Program-made: the position numbers and the translations under genes | The notes under the pieces: generated by a model | Database searches by the model: none | The model's input: only the letters and a program-made list of their open reading frames with translations | Told to the model about the DNA's origin: nothing | In this document: piece after piece, positions 1 to 7,617 of the stretch | Numbering within the stretch: position 1 is the stretch's first letter | Layout of the letters: each line of letters begins with the position of its first letter | NCBI RefSeq assembly: GCF_001690655.1 | Contig: NZ_LZHQ01000025.1 | Coordinates: 1 to 52,240, forward strand | Direction: 5' to 3' | From: Gilliamella sp. Occ3-1 | GTDB lineage: Bacteria > Pseudomonadota > Gammaproteobacteria > Enterobacterales > Orbaceae | Length of the DNA stretch: 52,240 nt

Positions 1-301
1 GACAGTTCGGTCCCTATCTGCCATGGGCGTAGGAAAATTGAGAGGGTTTGCTTCTAGTACGAGAGGACCGAAGTGAACGCACCGCTGGTGTTCGGGTTGT
101 GATGCCAATTGCATTGCCCGGTAGCTACGTGCGGAATAGATAAGTGCTGAAAGCATCTAAGCACGAAACTAGCCTTGAGATGAGTTTTCCCTGAAGAGAT
201 TCAGTAAGGTCCGTTTGAGACTAAGACGTAGATAGGTCAGGTGTGTAAGTGTAGTGATACATTGAGCTAACTGATACTAATGAACCGAGAGTCTTAACCT
301 T
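1..301 (+). rRNA. rrl: 23S ribosomal RNA, 3' end (partial)
   Basis: This is the last ~300 bases of domain VI of a bacterial 23S rRNA; the 5' part lies outside the window. The sarcin-ricin loop AGTACGAGAGGACC is at 56-69, the site contacted by EF-G and EF-Tu, whose genes are at the other end of this window. The mature 3' end is set at 301 because the CTTAACCTT ending matches the E. coli 23S 3' end. Partial because of the window edge. Confidence 0.97.
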
Positions 302-436
302 ACAACTCGGAGTTGTTTTGGGTTACGCGATATTGAGTTGATTAAAAGTTGAAAGAACAGTTTGTTCCGGATTGAGAGATGAGTATTGATATGAGATAAT
401 GAATAGATATTGATACTGATTGAGAGAGACAGGATA
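302..436 (+). other. 23S-5S internal transcribed spacer
   Basis: A 135-base AT-rich spacer between the 23S and 5S genes with no tRNA in it. It opens with a small stem (ACAACT/AGTTGT at 302-316), the usual place of the 23S 3' processing stem. The second half is rich in repeated ATTGATA-like words. It is probably removed by RNase III/RNase E processing, as in related rrn operons. Confidence 0.7.
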
Positions 437-556
437 TGTCTGGCGGTAATAGCGCGGTGGTCCCACCTGACCCCATGCCGAACTCAGAAGTGAAACGCCG
501 TAGTGCCGATGGTAGTGTGGGTATTACCCATGTGAGAGTAGGGTGCCGCCAGACTT
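437..556 (+). rRNA. rrf: 5S ribosomal RNA
   Basis: Complete 5S rRNA of about 120 bases. It contains the conserved block around CCCACCTGACCCCATGCC and GAACTCAGAAGTGAAACG, and its ends TGTCTGGCGG and CCGCCAGAC pair as helix I. It follows the 23S gene and is the last gene of the rrn operon. The exact 3' end may be off by one or two bases. Confidence 0.97.
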
Positions 557-569
557 TTAAATATAGAGA

Positions 570-596
570 GCCTAGCAGCAATGCTGGGCTTTTTTG
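570..596 (+). terminator. rrn operon intrinsic terminator
   Basis: An 8-bp stem (GCCTAGCA 570-577, TGCTGGGC 582-589, one G-T pair) with loop GCAA is followed by a run of T. It sits 14 bases after 5S and closes the rRNA operon. Confidence 0.88.
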
Positions 597-673
597 CTAT
601 TTATAGAAAATTATTGAATAGTATGTTACCGATTGTTTATATTAATTCTATTACTATAATAAATATTTAATAA

Positions 674-1237
674 ATGAATACTTTAATAGCTTTTAATAAA
701 CCATCTAATGTTACGACTCAATTTTCGCCGCATGAAAAGTATCAGACATTAAAAAATTTTATAAACTTACCTAGGTTTTATCCTGCAGGTCGGTTAGATA
801 CTGATAGTGAAGGGCTATTATTGTTAACGAATGATGGTAAATTACAAGCTAAAATTAGCTCACCAAAATTTAAATTACCAAAAACCTATTGGGTGCAAGT
901 TGAAGGACTTATCAATCAAAAGGCTATATATAAACTAAGAAAAGGTATACAATTAAAAGAATTTTATACTGCGCCAGCTACAGTAACCTTTCTTGACGAA
1001 CCAACACAATTATGGAAAAGGGTTCCTCCCATTAGAGAACGTAAAACAATACCTACATCTTGGATTAGTATTACCATTTCTGAAGGCAAAAATCGACAAG
1101 TTAGACGAATGTGTGCTGCAGTTGGTTTTCCTTGTTTAAGACTGGTTAGAGTACAGATCGGTAAATACAATTTATTTGATCATCAGTTATTGTTAGGTGA
1201 ATGGCGATATATCACAACTCAAAATCTTTATATCTAA
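674..1237 (+). CDS. rluE: 23S rRNA pseudouridine(2457) synthase RluE
   Basis: 187-residue RsuA/RluB/RluE-type pseudouridine synthase; RluE modifies U2457 in the peptidyl-transferase region of 23S rRNA. The catalytic motif GRLDTDSEG is at residues 39-47, with D42 as the predicted nucleophile. The block PPIRERKTIPTSWI and the later EGKNRQVRRM are typical of RluE. Like E. coli RluE it lacks an N-terminal S4 domain, so the length is normal. It sits directly after an rRNA operon on the same strand but behind a terminator. No Shine-Dalgarno is visible before the ATG. A TATAAT at 655-660 lies so close that the message could be nearly leaderless. Confidence 0.92.
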   Translation: MNTLIAFNKPSNVTTQFSPHEKYQTLKNFINLPRFYPAGRLDTDSEGLLLLTNDGKLQAKISSPKFKLPKTYWVQVEGLINQKAIYKLRKGIQLKEFYTAPATVTFLDEPTQLWKRVPPIRERKTIPTSWISITISEGKNRQVRRMCAAVGFPCLRLVRVQIGKYNLFDHQLLLGEWRYITTQNLYI

Positions 1238-1321
1238 AAAGTATTACTCATTGTTTATAAATAACTTATTATTCTTTTTATCATTGCGCAAAAAGATCTG
1301 GTAAAGAAACAAGACAGTCTT

Positions 1322-1351
1322 TTTTAGAATACATTGGGCTTTATTCTAAAA
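1322..1351. terminator. stem-loop between rluE and ftsY
   Basis: A perfect 10-bp inverted repeat (TTTTAGAATA 1322-1331 and TATTCTAAAA 1342-1351) with a 10-base loop lies between rluE and ftsY. The stem is AT-rich and no clean T tail follows, so terminator function is only a guess; it could also shape the ftsY leader. Confidence 0.35.
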
Positions 1352-1394
1352 TGAGATAAAATTATCTTAGAAATGATCATGGGATAAATTATTT

Positions 1395-2333
1395 ATGGTT
1401 GAACAAAAAAAAGAAGGTTTTTTCTCTCGTTTAAAAAAAGGTCTTTTTAAGACTAAACAAAATATTGGTTCTGGTTTTCTCAGTTTATTTAAAGGGAAAA
1501 GGATCGATGATGCTTTATTTGAAGAATTAGAAGAGCAGTTACTTATTGCCGATGTGGGTTTTGACACAACACAAAAAATTATTGATACCTTAACTAAACA
1601 AGCATCAAGAAAAGAACTAAAAGATGCTGACGCATTACATGGTCTTTTAAAACAAGAAATGAAATCTATTTTAGATGGAGTAGACAAGCCCTTTGATATA
1701 GAAAGTCATAAGCCATTTGTAATATTGATGGTTGGTGTTAATGGTGTTGGAAAAACAACAACAATTGGTAAATTGGCTCGTCAATTTCAACAACAAGGCA
1801 AATCGGTTATGCTTGCGGCGGGTGATACCTTTCGGGCAGCGGCTGTTGAACAATTACAAGTTTGGGGAGAACGGAATAACATCCCAGTTATTGCACAACA
1901 TACCAATGCAGATTCTGCTTCTGTCATATATGATGCAATACAAGCAGCAAAAGCAAAAAAGATAGATATATTAATAGCTGATACCGCAGGACGCTTACAA
2001 AACAAATCTCATTTAATGGATGAGCTAAAAAAAATAGTACGCGTAATTAAGAAACACGATGAAACAGCCCCGCATGAAATTATGTTAACTATTGATGCTG
2101 GTACTGGCCAAAATGCAATTAGCCAAACCAAGCTATTTAATGAAGCTGTTGGTGTCACAGGGATGACCTTAACTAAATTAGATGGTACTGCAAAAGGGGG
2201 AATTATCTTTAGCATTGCCGATCAGTTTAATATTCCTATTCGTTATATTGGTGTCGGGGAAAAAATTGAAGATCTAAGGCCTTTTATTGCTGATGATTTT
2301 ATCAATGCTCTGTTTGATGAAACAGATGAATAG
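1395..2333 (+). CDS. ftsY: Signal recognition particle receptor FtsY
   Basis: 312-residue SRP-type GTPase, the membrane-associated receptor that docks SRP-ribosome complexes at the Sec translocon. The N domain helical bundle spans about residues 30-100. The G domain shows GVNGVGKTT (114-122), DTFRAAA (144-150), DTAGR (196-200), TKLDG (260-264) and GVGE (286-289). E. coli FtsY is 497 residues because of a long acidic A domain; here only a short basic segment precedes the N domain, keeping a membrane-binding amphipathic stretch (SRLKKGLFKTK). First gene of ftsY-ftsE-ftsX, with 9 bases to ftsE. Confidence 0.97.
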   Translation: MVEQKKEGFFSRLKKGLFKTKQNIGSGFLSLFKGKRIDDALFEELEEQLLIADVGFDTTQKIIDTLTKQASRKELKDADALHGLLKQEMKSILDGVDKPFDIESHKPFVILMVGVNGVGKTTTIGKLARQFQQQGKSVMLAAGDTFRAAAVEQLQVWGERNNIPVIAQHTNADSASVIYDAIQAAKAKKIDILIADTAGRLQNKSHLMDELKKIVRVIKKHDETAPHEIMLTIDAGTGQNAISQTKLFNEAVGVTGMTLTKLDGTAKGGIIFSIADQFNIPIRYIGVGEKIEDLRPFIADDFINALFDETDE

Positions 2334-2342
2334 AGATCAATC

Positions 2343-3002
2343 ATGATTCAATTTCAGCGTGTAAGTAAAGTGTATTCTGGTGGAAAACCTGCACTACAAA
2401 ATATTAGCTTCACTTTATTACCTGGTGAAATGGCTTTTTTGACTGGACACTCTGGTGCAGGTAAAAGTACGCTAATGAGATTAATCTGTGGTTTAGAGAG
2501 AGCGAATGATGGCAACGTACTGTTAAATGGCGTTGATGTTTCAAGTTTAAGACGCCAAGAAATGCCATTTTTACGTCGCACAATTGGTATGATTTTTCAA
2601 GATCACCAATTACTGATGGATCACACTGTTTATGATAACGTGGCTATTCCATTAATCATTTTAGGCAAACCTGCTGAAGAAATTAAAAGAAGAGTTTCCG
2701 CTTCACTGGATAAAGTTGGATTACTCAATAAGATGAAATTTTATCCGATACAGCTATCAGGTGGTGAACAGCAACGAGTGGGTATTGCTCGCGCTATTGT
2801 TAATCGCCCGAGTGTTTTGCTTGCTGATGAACCGACGGGTAATTTAGATGACAAACTTTCAAAAGATATCTTAAAGCTTTTTGAGGAATTTAATCAAGCT
2901 GGTGTAACGGTTTTGATGGCAACGCATAATATGGGACTTATACGACGCAAACACCATCGGATACTGCATTTAACTCAAGGGCATTTAGAGGTTAAAAATT
3001 AA
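2343..3002 (+). CDS. ftsE: Cell division ATP-binding protein FtsE
   Basis: 219-residue ABC ATPase that pairs with FtsX at the septum and drives activation of periplasmic amidases through EnvC-type partners. Walker A is GHSGAGKS (35-42), the Q-loop glutamine is Q86, the signature LSGGE is at 139-143, Walker B ends in ADEPTGNLD with catalytic E163, and the switch histidine is H195. The stop codon overlaps the ftsX start (TAATG), indicating translational coupling. Length and motifs are standard for the family. Confidence 0.97.
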   Translation: MIQFQRVSKVYSGGKPALQNISFTLLPGEMAFLTGHSGAGKSTLMRLICGLERANDGNVLLNGVDVSSLRRQEMPFLRRTIGMIFQDHQLLMDHTVYDNVAIPLIILGKPAEEIKRRVSASLDKVGLLNKMKFYPIQLSGGEQQRVGIARAIVNRPSVLLADEPTGNLDDKLSKDILKLFEEFNQAGVTVLMATHNMGLIRRKHHRILHLTQGHLEVKN

Positions 3003-3973
3003 TGACTTTTGCTAATATTAAACCTACTAAATCGAAGAATAAAGACGAAAATAGCTTTTTTTCTCGTTGGAAAAGACAAATCGGTTATGCTTGGCGCAAC
3101 ACGTTTAATGACTTTTCTCAGCATATTATTGCCTCACTACTGACCATTTTTGTTATTGCCATTTCAATTACTTTACCAACTATCAGCTATTTACTTTGGA
3201 AAAACGCCAATCAAACAGCACAGCAATGGAACCCAACGCCTAATTTAACTGTTTATATAAATAAAGCGTTAACATCAGAACAAACGACTGAATTGGTCAC
3301 TAAACTTAAATCTTATCATGAAGTCGATCGTGTCAAATATCTTTCTCAAGATGAAACAAAAGAAGAATTTCAAACATGGTCTGGATTTAGTAATGCACTA
3401 GATTTACTAGACGAAAATCCATTACCTGCAGTAGCAATTGTTATACCAAAAGACGAAGCAAAAAAGACAGTTATATTGCATCAATTGCAAACGGAATTAC
3501 TTACTATTGATGGTATTGATGATATAAAATTAGATGATAGTTGGTTTACTCGTTTAACTGCGTTAACTAATATGGTTAAATCTATCGTATGGATTATTTC
3601 TATATTTATGATTATAGCTGTATCCCTTGTGATAGGTAACAGCATCCGTTTAAATATATTCTCTAGAAAACAGACGATCATCGTTATGCAATTAATTGGA
3701 GCAACAGAAGGATTTATTTTGCGTCCTTTTCTTTATAGTGGGATTTTTATAGGCTTTATTAGTGCTATTATATCGTTACTGTTATCAGAAATATTTATTT
3801 ATCAAATAGAGTCAATTATATTGAAAGTTTCAGATGCTTTTGGAACAATAATTCATATTGAAGGACTATTATGGGATGAAAGTTTATTGATTATACTTAT
3901 AACCATTAGTATTGGATGGCTTTCATCATTAATTGCGACTAAAAAATATTTAAAAATAGCGCAAATTGTTTAG
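3002..3973 (+). CDS. ftsX: Cell division permease-like protein FtsX
   Basis: 323-residue inner-membrane partner of FtsE. A cytoplasmic N-terminus is followed by a first membrane segment (about residues 38-66), a large periplasmic domain (about 70-190, the part that binds EnvC-like activators), and three C-terminal membrane helices (about 195-220, 240-265 and 290-312). This is the FtsX family topology. The start overlaps the ftsE stop by one base. It ends at 3973 right against an 18-bp palindrome that precedes rpoH. Confidence 0.95.
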   Translation: MTFANIKPTKSKNKDENSFFSRWKRQIGYAWRNTFNDFSQHIIASLLTIFVIAISITLPTISYLLWKNANQTAQQWNPTPNLTVYINKALTSEQTTELVTKLKSYHEVDRVKYLSQDETKEEFQTWSGFSNALDLLDENPLPAVAIVIPKDEAKKTVILHQLQTELLTIDGIDDIKLDDSWFTRLTALTNMVKSIVWIISIFMIIAVSLVIGNSIRLNIFSRKQTIIVMQLIGATEGFILRPFLYSGIFIGFISAIISLLLSEIFIYQIESIILKVSDAFGTIIHIEGLLWDESLLIILITISIGWLSSLIATKKYLKIAQIV

Positions 3974-4007
3974 TTATTTTAGCTAAAATAATGAACTAAT
4001 TTATAAT
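3974..4007 (+). promoter_or_regulatory. palindrome and candidate rpoH promoter
   Basis: TTATTTTAGCTAAAATAA (3974-3991) is a perfect 18-bp palindrome starting one base after the ftsX stop. A TATAAT hexamer follows at 4002-4007 but the matching -35 position (about 3979-3984) falls inside the palindrome and lacks a good hexamer. Such a layout suggests a promoter needing, or blocked by, a bound dimeric protein. This is inference; a weak attenuating hairpin is the alternative. Confidence 0.35.
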
Positions 4008-4097
4008 TTATTGGTCTAATCTTTAACGAACGGTAGTTTAACGTTTTATTGTTGCATACTTAATGTAGCAAAATTTATTATTTAAAGGGGGAATTAA

Positions 4098-4958
4098 ATG
4101 AGTACTGATTTAAAAATGCAAGTAGGTGCTTTAATCCCACAAGGAAATATAGAATCATACCTTCGCATGATTAACACCTACCCAATGTTAACTGCAGAAG
4201 AAGAAAAATCATTAGGTGAAAAACTCTATTATCACGATGATGTAGATGCAGCTCGCCAGTTAATTTTATCTCATTTACGATTTGTGGCACATATTGCCCG
4301 TGGTTATTCAGGTTATGGCTTACCACAAGCGGACTTAATTCAAGAAGGTAATATTGGCTTGATGAAAGCGGTACGTCGATTTAATCCTGAAATGGGCGTT
4401 CGCTTGGTCTCATTTGCTGTGCACTGGATAAAAGCTGAAATCCACGAATACGTATTGAAAAATTGGCGTATTGTTAAAGTTGCAACAACAAAAGCGCAAA
4501 GAAAGTTATTTTTTAATCTAAGAAAGACTAAACAACGTTTAGGATGGTTCAGTAATGCTGAAGTGGACATGGTGGCTGATGAGCTAGGTGTAAGTCGTAA
4601 AGATGTACTTGAAATGGAATCACGTATGTCAGCACAAGATATGTCATTTGATATAGATAGTGATGACGATGATAATTCAATTATTGCACCGGCGCTTTAC
4701 TTAGAAGATAGCAATTCTGATTTCTCAAAATCAATTGAAAATGATAATTGGGAAAATGATGCAACAGATAAGCTACACGATGCATTATTAAAATTAGATG
4801 AACGTAGTCAAGATATAATTAAAGCACGTTGGTTGGATCCTGATGAAAGCAAATCAACACTACAAGTTTTGGCTGATAAATATAGTGTTTCAGCGGAGCG
4901 TATTCGCCAACTTGAAAAAAATGCAATGAAAAAATTAAAAGTTGCTATTCAAGCATAA
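4098..4958 (+). CDS. rpoH: RNA polymerase heat-shock sigma factor RpoH (sigma-32)
   Basis: 286-residue sigma-70 family factor. Region 2 covers about residues 50-125 ([33 protein letters not shown]). The RpoH box QRKLFFNLR at 134-142, the hallmark of sigma-32 used in control by DnaK and FtsH, is intact. Region 4 with its helix-turn-helix lies at about 225-282. A strong ribosome-binding site (AAAGGGGG) precedes the ATG. It follows ftsYEX as in enterobacteria. Its likely target, a consensus heat-shock promoter before dnaK, is at 32012-32039. Confidence 0.97.
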   Translation: MSTDLKMQVGALIPQGNIESYLRMINTYPMLTAEEEKSLGEKLYYHDDVDAARQLILSHLRFVAHIARGYSGYGLPQADLIQEGNIGLMKAVRRFNPEMGVRLVSFAVHWIKAEIHEYVLKNWRIVKVATTKAQRKLFFNLRKTKQRLGWFSNAEVDMVADELGVSRKDVLEMESRMSAQDMSFDIDSDDDDNSIIAPALYLEDSNSDFSKSIENDNWENDATDKLHDALLKLDERSQDIIKARWLDPDESKSTLQVLADKYSVSAERIRQLEKNAMKKLKVAIQA

Positions 4959-4983
4959 TTTTTATTAATGTTAACTTCCTAAG

Positions 4984-5013
4984 CCTTACTTTTAAAAAAG
5001 TAAGGTTTTTTTT
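4984..5013 (+). terminator. rpoH intrinsic terminator
   Basis: CCTTACTTTT (4984-4993) pairs with the following AAAAGTAAGG arm ending at 5005, and eight T follow. It lies 25 bases after the rpoH stop. Confidence 0.85.
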
Positions 5014-5129
5014 ATAATTTAAAAAATTCAAACAATAAAAACTTATCGTTTTATTTTAATTTTTTATTGTTTAATAAACTCCCCAATGCTATACTGTGTT
5101 CACTTTTTATAAAACGAAAGGATCTAAAA

Positions 5130-5708
5130 ATGAACACAGATATGACTAAAACACATTCTCGATTGAATCAATATTGTCGATTTATGACATTATTAACATT
5201 AATTCCAATTCTAATTTTGTTAATTAGCGCAGTGTCTCCACTCTTATATTATTTTTTTGATATACCAAATCTTGGACTTGAATTCGCAGGGTTTTCTTTT
5301 TTCACTAGTGGGGGAGATTATGTTGATCCTAAATCCTTAGCAGGATGGCAAGCGGCTATCGCAACATTAATGGATACTTCATTAATACTTCTTTTAGTTT
5401 ATGCGTTTTATCAACTTAGACTACTGTTTATCAATTACAGTCAATCCGAATATTTCTCAGTAAAATCAGCCAACCATTGTTACATCTTTGGCAAATTGCT
5501 TGTTTGTTGGGTGGTTATAAGTTTTTTATCTGAACCTTTATTAACAACGATCTTAACTTATAATCAAGAGGAATCAGCACGTTACTTTTCTATTTCTTTT
5601 TCTAGTGATGAAATTATAACGTTATTTCTTGCGATTAGTATTATGCTCATTGGTCAAATACTAAAAAAGGCCTGCCAACTAGCTGAAGAAAATAAACAAT
5701 TTATTTAA
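5130..5708 (+). CDS. DUF2975-type four-helix membrane protein
   Basis: 192-residue integral membrane protein of unknown function resembling the DUF2975 family. Hydrophobic segments are at about residues 18-46, 72-100, 115-145 and 160-180. The start at 5130 is preferred over an upstream in-frame ATG at 5067 because a good ribosome-binding site (GAAAGGA) precedes it and the upstream extension is not family-like. It is followed 12 bases later by a small HTH regulator, a pairing common for DUF2975 genes, so the two probably form a unit in which the regulator controls the pair. The substrate or role is unknown. Confidence 0.7.
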   Translation: MNTDMTKTHSRLNQYCRFMTLLTLIPILILLISAVSPLLYYFFDIPNLGLEFAGFSFFTSGGDYVDPKSLAGWQAAIATLMDTSLILLLVYAFYQLRLLFINYSQSEYFSVKSANHCYIFGKLLVCWVVISFLSEPLLTTILTYNQEESARYFSISFSSDEIITLFLAISIMLIGQILKKACQLAEENKQFI

Positions 5709-5720
5709 AAGGAGTCATCT

Positions 5721-5930
5721 GTGCCAATTATAATAAATTTAGACGTAATGCTTGCTAAACGTAAAGTTAAATCAAAAGATCTAGCGGTAGCAGTTGGTAT
5801 TACAGAACAAAATTTATCATTACTTAAGCAAGGTAAAGTAAAAGGATTTAGACTAGCAACACTCGAAGCAATCTGCAAACATCTAGATTGCCAACCAGGT
5901 GATATACTAGAATATACCAACGAAGAATAA
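5721..5930 (+). CDS. small Cro/C1-type HTH transcriptional regulator (YozG-like)
   Basis: 69-residue protein that is almost entirely one XRE/Cro helix-turn-helix: KSKDLAVAVGITEQNLSLLK followed by a recognition-helix region and the tail CQPGDILEY, typical of the small YozG-type regulators. The start is GTG at 5721, supported by AAAAGGAG about seven bases upstream. It is translated just after the DUF2975 gene. It probably autoregulates the pair. No operator could be assigned with certainty. Confidence 0.85.
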   Translation: MPIIINLDVMLAKRKVKSKDLAVAVGITEQNLSLLKQGKVKGFRLATLEAICKHLDCQPGDILEYTNEE

Positions 5931-5952
5931 CTTATTAACTTATTAACTTATT
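5929..5952. repeat. triple direct repeat AACTTATT between convergent stops
   Basis: Three head-to-tail copies of AACTTATT cover 5929-5952. They supply the end of the HTH gene stop codon on the plus strand and the stop of the racemase gene (TAA, read from 5945-5943) on the minus strand. Likely replication slippage in an AT-rich gap. Confidence 0.75.
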
Positions 5953-6632
5953 GCAAGTAATGCTGCCTCTTGTGCGTGAATTAAGGCTGTATCAAAAAAA
6001 GGTATATTACGATCGGATTGAGAGATTAATAACCCAATTTCCGTGCAGCCTAAAATAACACCTTCTGCGCCATTTTTAACGAGTTTATCAACAATATTAA
6101 GATAGGCTTGCTTAGAATCAGGCTGAATAATACCTTTGCAAAGTTCATCATAAATGATCTCATTAATAATATTTCTGTCTTGAGATTCAGGAATAAGCAC
6201 ATTTAAATTTTTATCGATCAGTTTAGATTTATAAAAGTCCTGCTCCATTGTATATTTAGTCCCTAACAAAGCGACCGATTTAATATTTTGTGCGAGTAAA
6301 TGTTTAGCTGTCACATCGGCAATATGAATAATCGGAATATTAATTGCTTTTTGGATTTGATCTGCAACTTTATGCATAGTATTGGTACAAATAACAATAA
6401 AATCTGCACCAGCTAATTCAACTCTTTTAGCCGCATCAATTAAAATTTCTGCGCTTTTGTTCCACTCATTATTGGCTTGGCAACTTTCAATCGCTTGAAA
6501 ATCAACACTATATAAAATTATTTTTGCTGAATGCAGGCCACCTAATGATTTGGCAATAGTTTTATTAATAACTTGATAATAAGTTGTGGTGCTTTCCCAA
6601 CTCATCCCCCCGATTAAACCGATTGTTTTCAT
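5943..6632 (-). CDS. aspartate/glutamate racemase family protein
   Basis: 229-residue member of the Asp/Glu racemase superfamily, close in style to RacD/YgeA. Both cysteines of the two-base mechanism are present: C82 in ICTNTMHK and C196 in ILGCTEIGLL. The N-terminal GLIGGMSWEST motif binds substrate carboxylate in the family. Likely converts L-aspartate or glutamate to the D-form, or acts as a broad-specificity amino-acid racemase; specificity cannot be read from sequence. The gene is convergent with the HTH gene and divergent from the secreted protein at 6761. Confidence 0.88.
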   Translation of the reverse strand: MKTIGLIGGMSWESTTTYYQVINKTIAKSLGGLHSAKIILYSVDFQAIESCQANNEWNKSAEILIDAAKRVELAGADFIVICTNTMHKVADQIQKAINIPIIHIADVTAKHLLAQNIKSVALLGTKYTMEQDFYKSKLIDKNLNVLIPESQDRNIINEIIYDELCKGIIQPDSKQAYLNIVDKLVKNGAEGVILGCTEIGLLISQSDRNIPFFDTALIHAQEAALLAIS

Positions 6633-6696
6633 TTTTCATATACCTAAAATTTATTTATTTTTTGTTAACTCGTTTTACTAAATAGTAGAATAGCTA

Positions 6697-6705
6697 TGTT
6701 ATAAA
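6697..6705 (+). promoter_or_regulatory. candidate extended -10 promoter for the gene at 6761
   Basis: TGTTATAAA at 6697-6705 fits an extended -10 element (TGn-TATAAA). No good -35 hexamer is seen, as allowed for extended -10 promoters. It would start transcripts about 50 bases before the ATG at 6761. Confidence 0.35.
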
Positions 6706-6760
6706 GTCTATATAAAAAATAATGTAGTTATAAATATGGCCTTTAAGGTAACAATCTCAA

Positions 6761-7561
6761 ATGAAGAAAGGAAAAAAACAGTTATGGCTTGCATTGATTA
6801 TTTATTTCATACTTTCCTTGCCCTGCTTTGCCGATCTCAAAGTGATTCTTTGTGATAACAAATATCAAAAGATAGCACCTGTTCCAAAGGCGATAGGTAA
6901 CGGTCAAGATCCCAAAAACAACCTTTATTGGGCCGTGGCTTATGGCTTTAAAACCTATTTTGCTAAACAAAAAGAGTGTCAAGTTGTACAAATTAATCGA
7001 CCAAGATCAGGAAAAATATTAGAAGAAATAATTTACAAACACCAAGACAAAGATGTCTATCTAATTGCACAGGCGTATAATGGCAAATATATTAATAATA
7101 CGGTTGATGATTTTATTGATTATTCAGCAGGCAAAAAGGCAAAAGCGTTTAAATTAGATAATAAAACAGTGATAGCGGGGGGAAGTGCAGATCTGGTTAT
7201 CTATATTGGTCATGATTCACTAATGGAATGGTCATGGAAAAAATATTTACCTGATAGCTGGCGCTGGGAAACGTTATCAAAAGAACAACAAGAAAAACAA
7301 AAATCACGTTATGCGGCAGTATTTGCTTGCAAAAGCCAACAATATTTTACGTCACCACTATCGAGACTAGGTATTACCCCACTTATTTTAACTTTGCACC
7401 GTATGGCGCCCGAAGCTTATAGTGTACACGCAATGATTAACAGTTGGTTAAATGGTGAATCAAAGGCTGATATTCGATTAAAAGTGGCAAGCACCTACAG
7501 TCAATATCAAAAACTCAGCAAGCCTGCTTTGCATATTTTTACCACAGAATACAGCCAATAA
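6761..7561 (+). CDS. secreted protein of unknown function with caspase-like His/Cys arrangement
   Basis: 266 residues; not recognised by name. A signal peptide is clear (basic MKKGKKQ, hydrophobic core about 9-21, likely cleavage after CFA at 22-24), so it is exported. In the mature part a hydrophobic strand runs into a histidine (VIYIGH, H151) and a second strand runs into Ala-Cys (AAVFAC, C190), 39 residues apart. That order and spacing resemble the catalytic dyad of clan CD (caspase-like) cysteine peptidases, but I infer this from pattern alone. The C-terminal half has conserved-looking blocks (SPLSRLGITPLILTLHRMAP; VHAMINSWLNG). An AGGTAACAAT motif lies just upstream. A hairpin straddles its stop codon. 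Confidence 0.7.
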   Translation: MKKGKKQLWLALIIYFILSLPCFADLKVILCDNKYQKIAPVPKAIGNGQDPKNNLYWAVAYGFKTYFAKQKECQVVQINRPRSGKILEEIIYKHQDKDVYLIAQAYNGKYINNTVDDFIDYSAGKKAKAFKLDNKTVIAGGSADLVIYIGHDSLMEWSWKKYLPDSWRWETLSKEQQEKQKSRYAAVFACKSQQYFTSPLSRLGITPLILTLHRMAPEAYSVHAMINSWLNGESKADIRLKVASTYSQYQKLSKPALHIFTTEYSQ

Positions 7562-7577
7562 TTGGCTAATATTTTGT
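7553..7577 (+). terminator. possible terminator overlapping the stop of the secreted protein gene
   Basis: AGCCAA (7553-7558) and TTGGCT (7562-7567) pair with the TAA stop codon as the loop, followed by an AT-rich segment with interrupted T runs. Short stem and an imperfect tail make this uncertain. Confidence 0.35.
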
Positions 7578-7617
7578 TTTCAATAACCTTAGATAAATTG
7601 TAAAGGTGTAATGAATT

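Noticed and set aside
342..581. 79-codon minus-strand open frame
   Set aside because: It is antisense to the 5S rRNA gene and its spacer; the RNA gene explains the sequence.
4052..4080. TTGCAT-17-TTATTA as an rpoH promoter
   Set aside because: It would start transcription inside the rpoH ribosome-binding site, so it is unlikely to be used for this gene.
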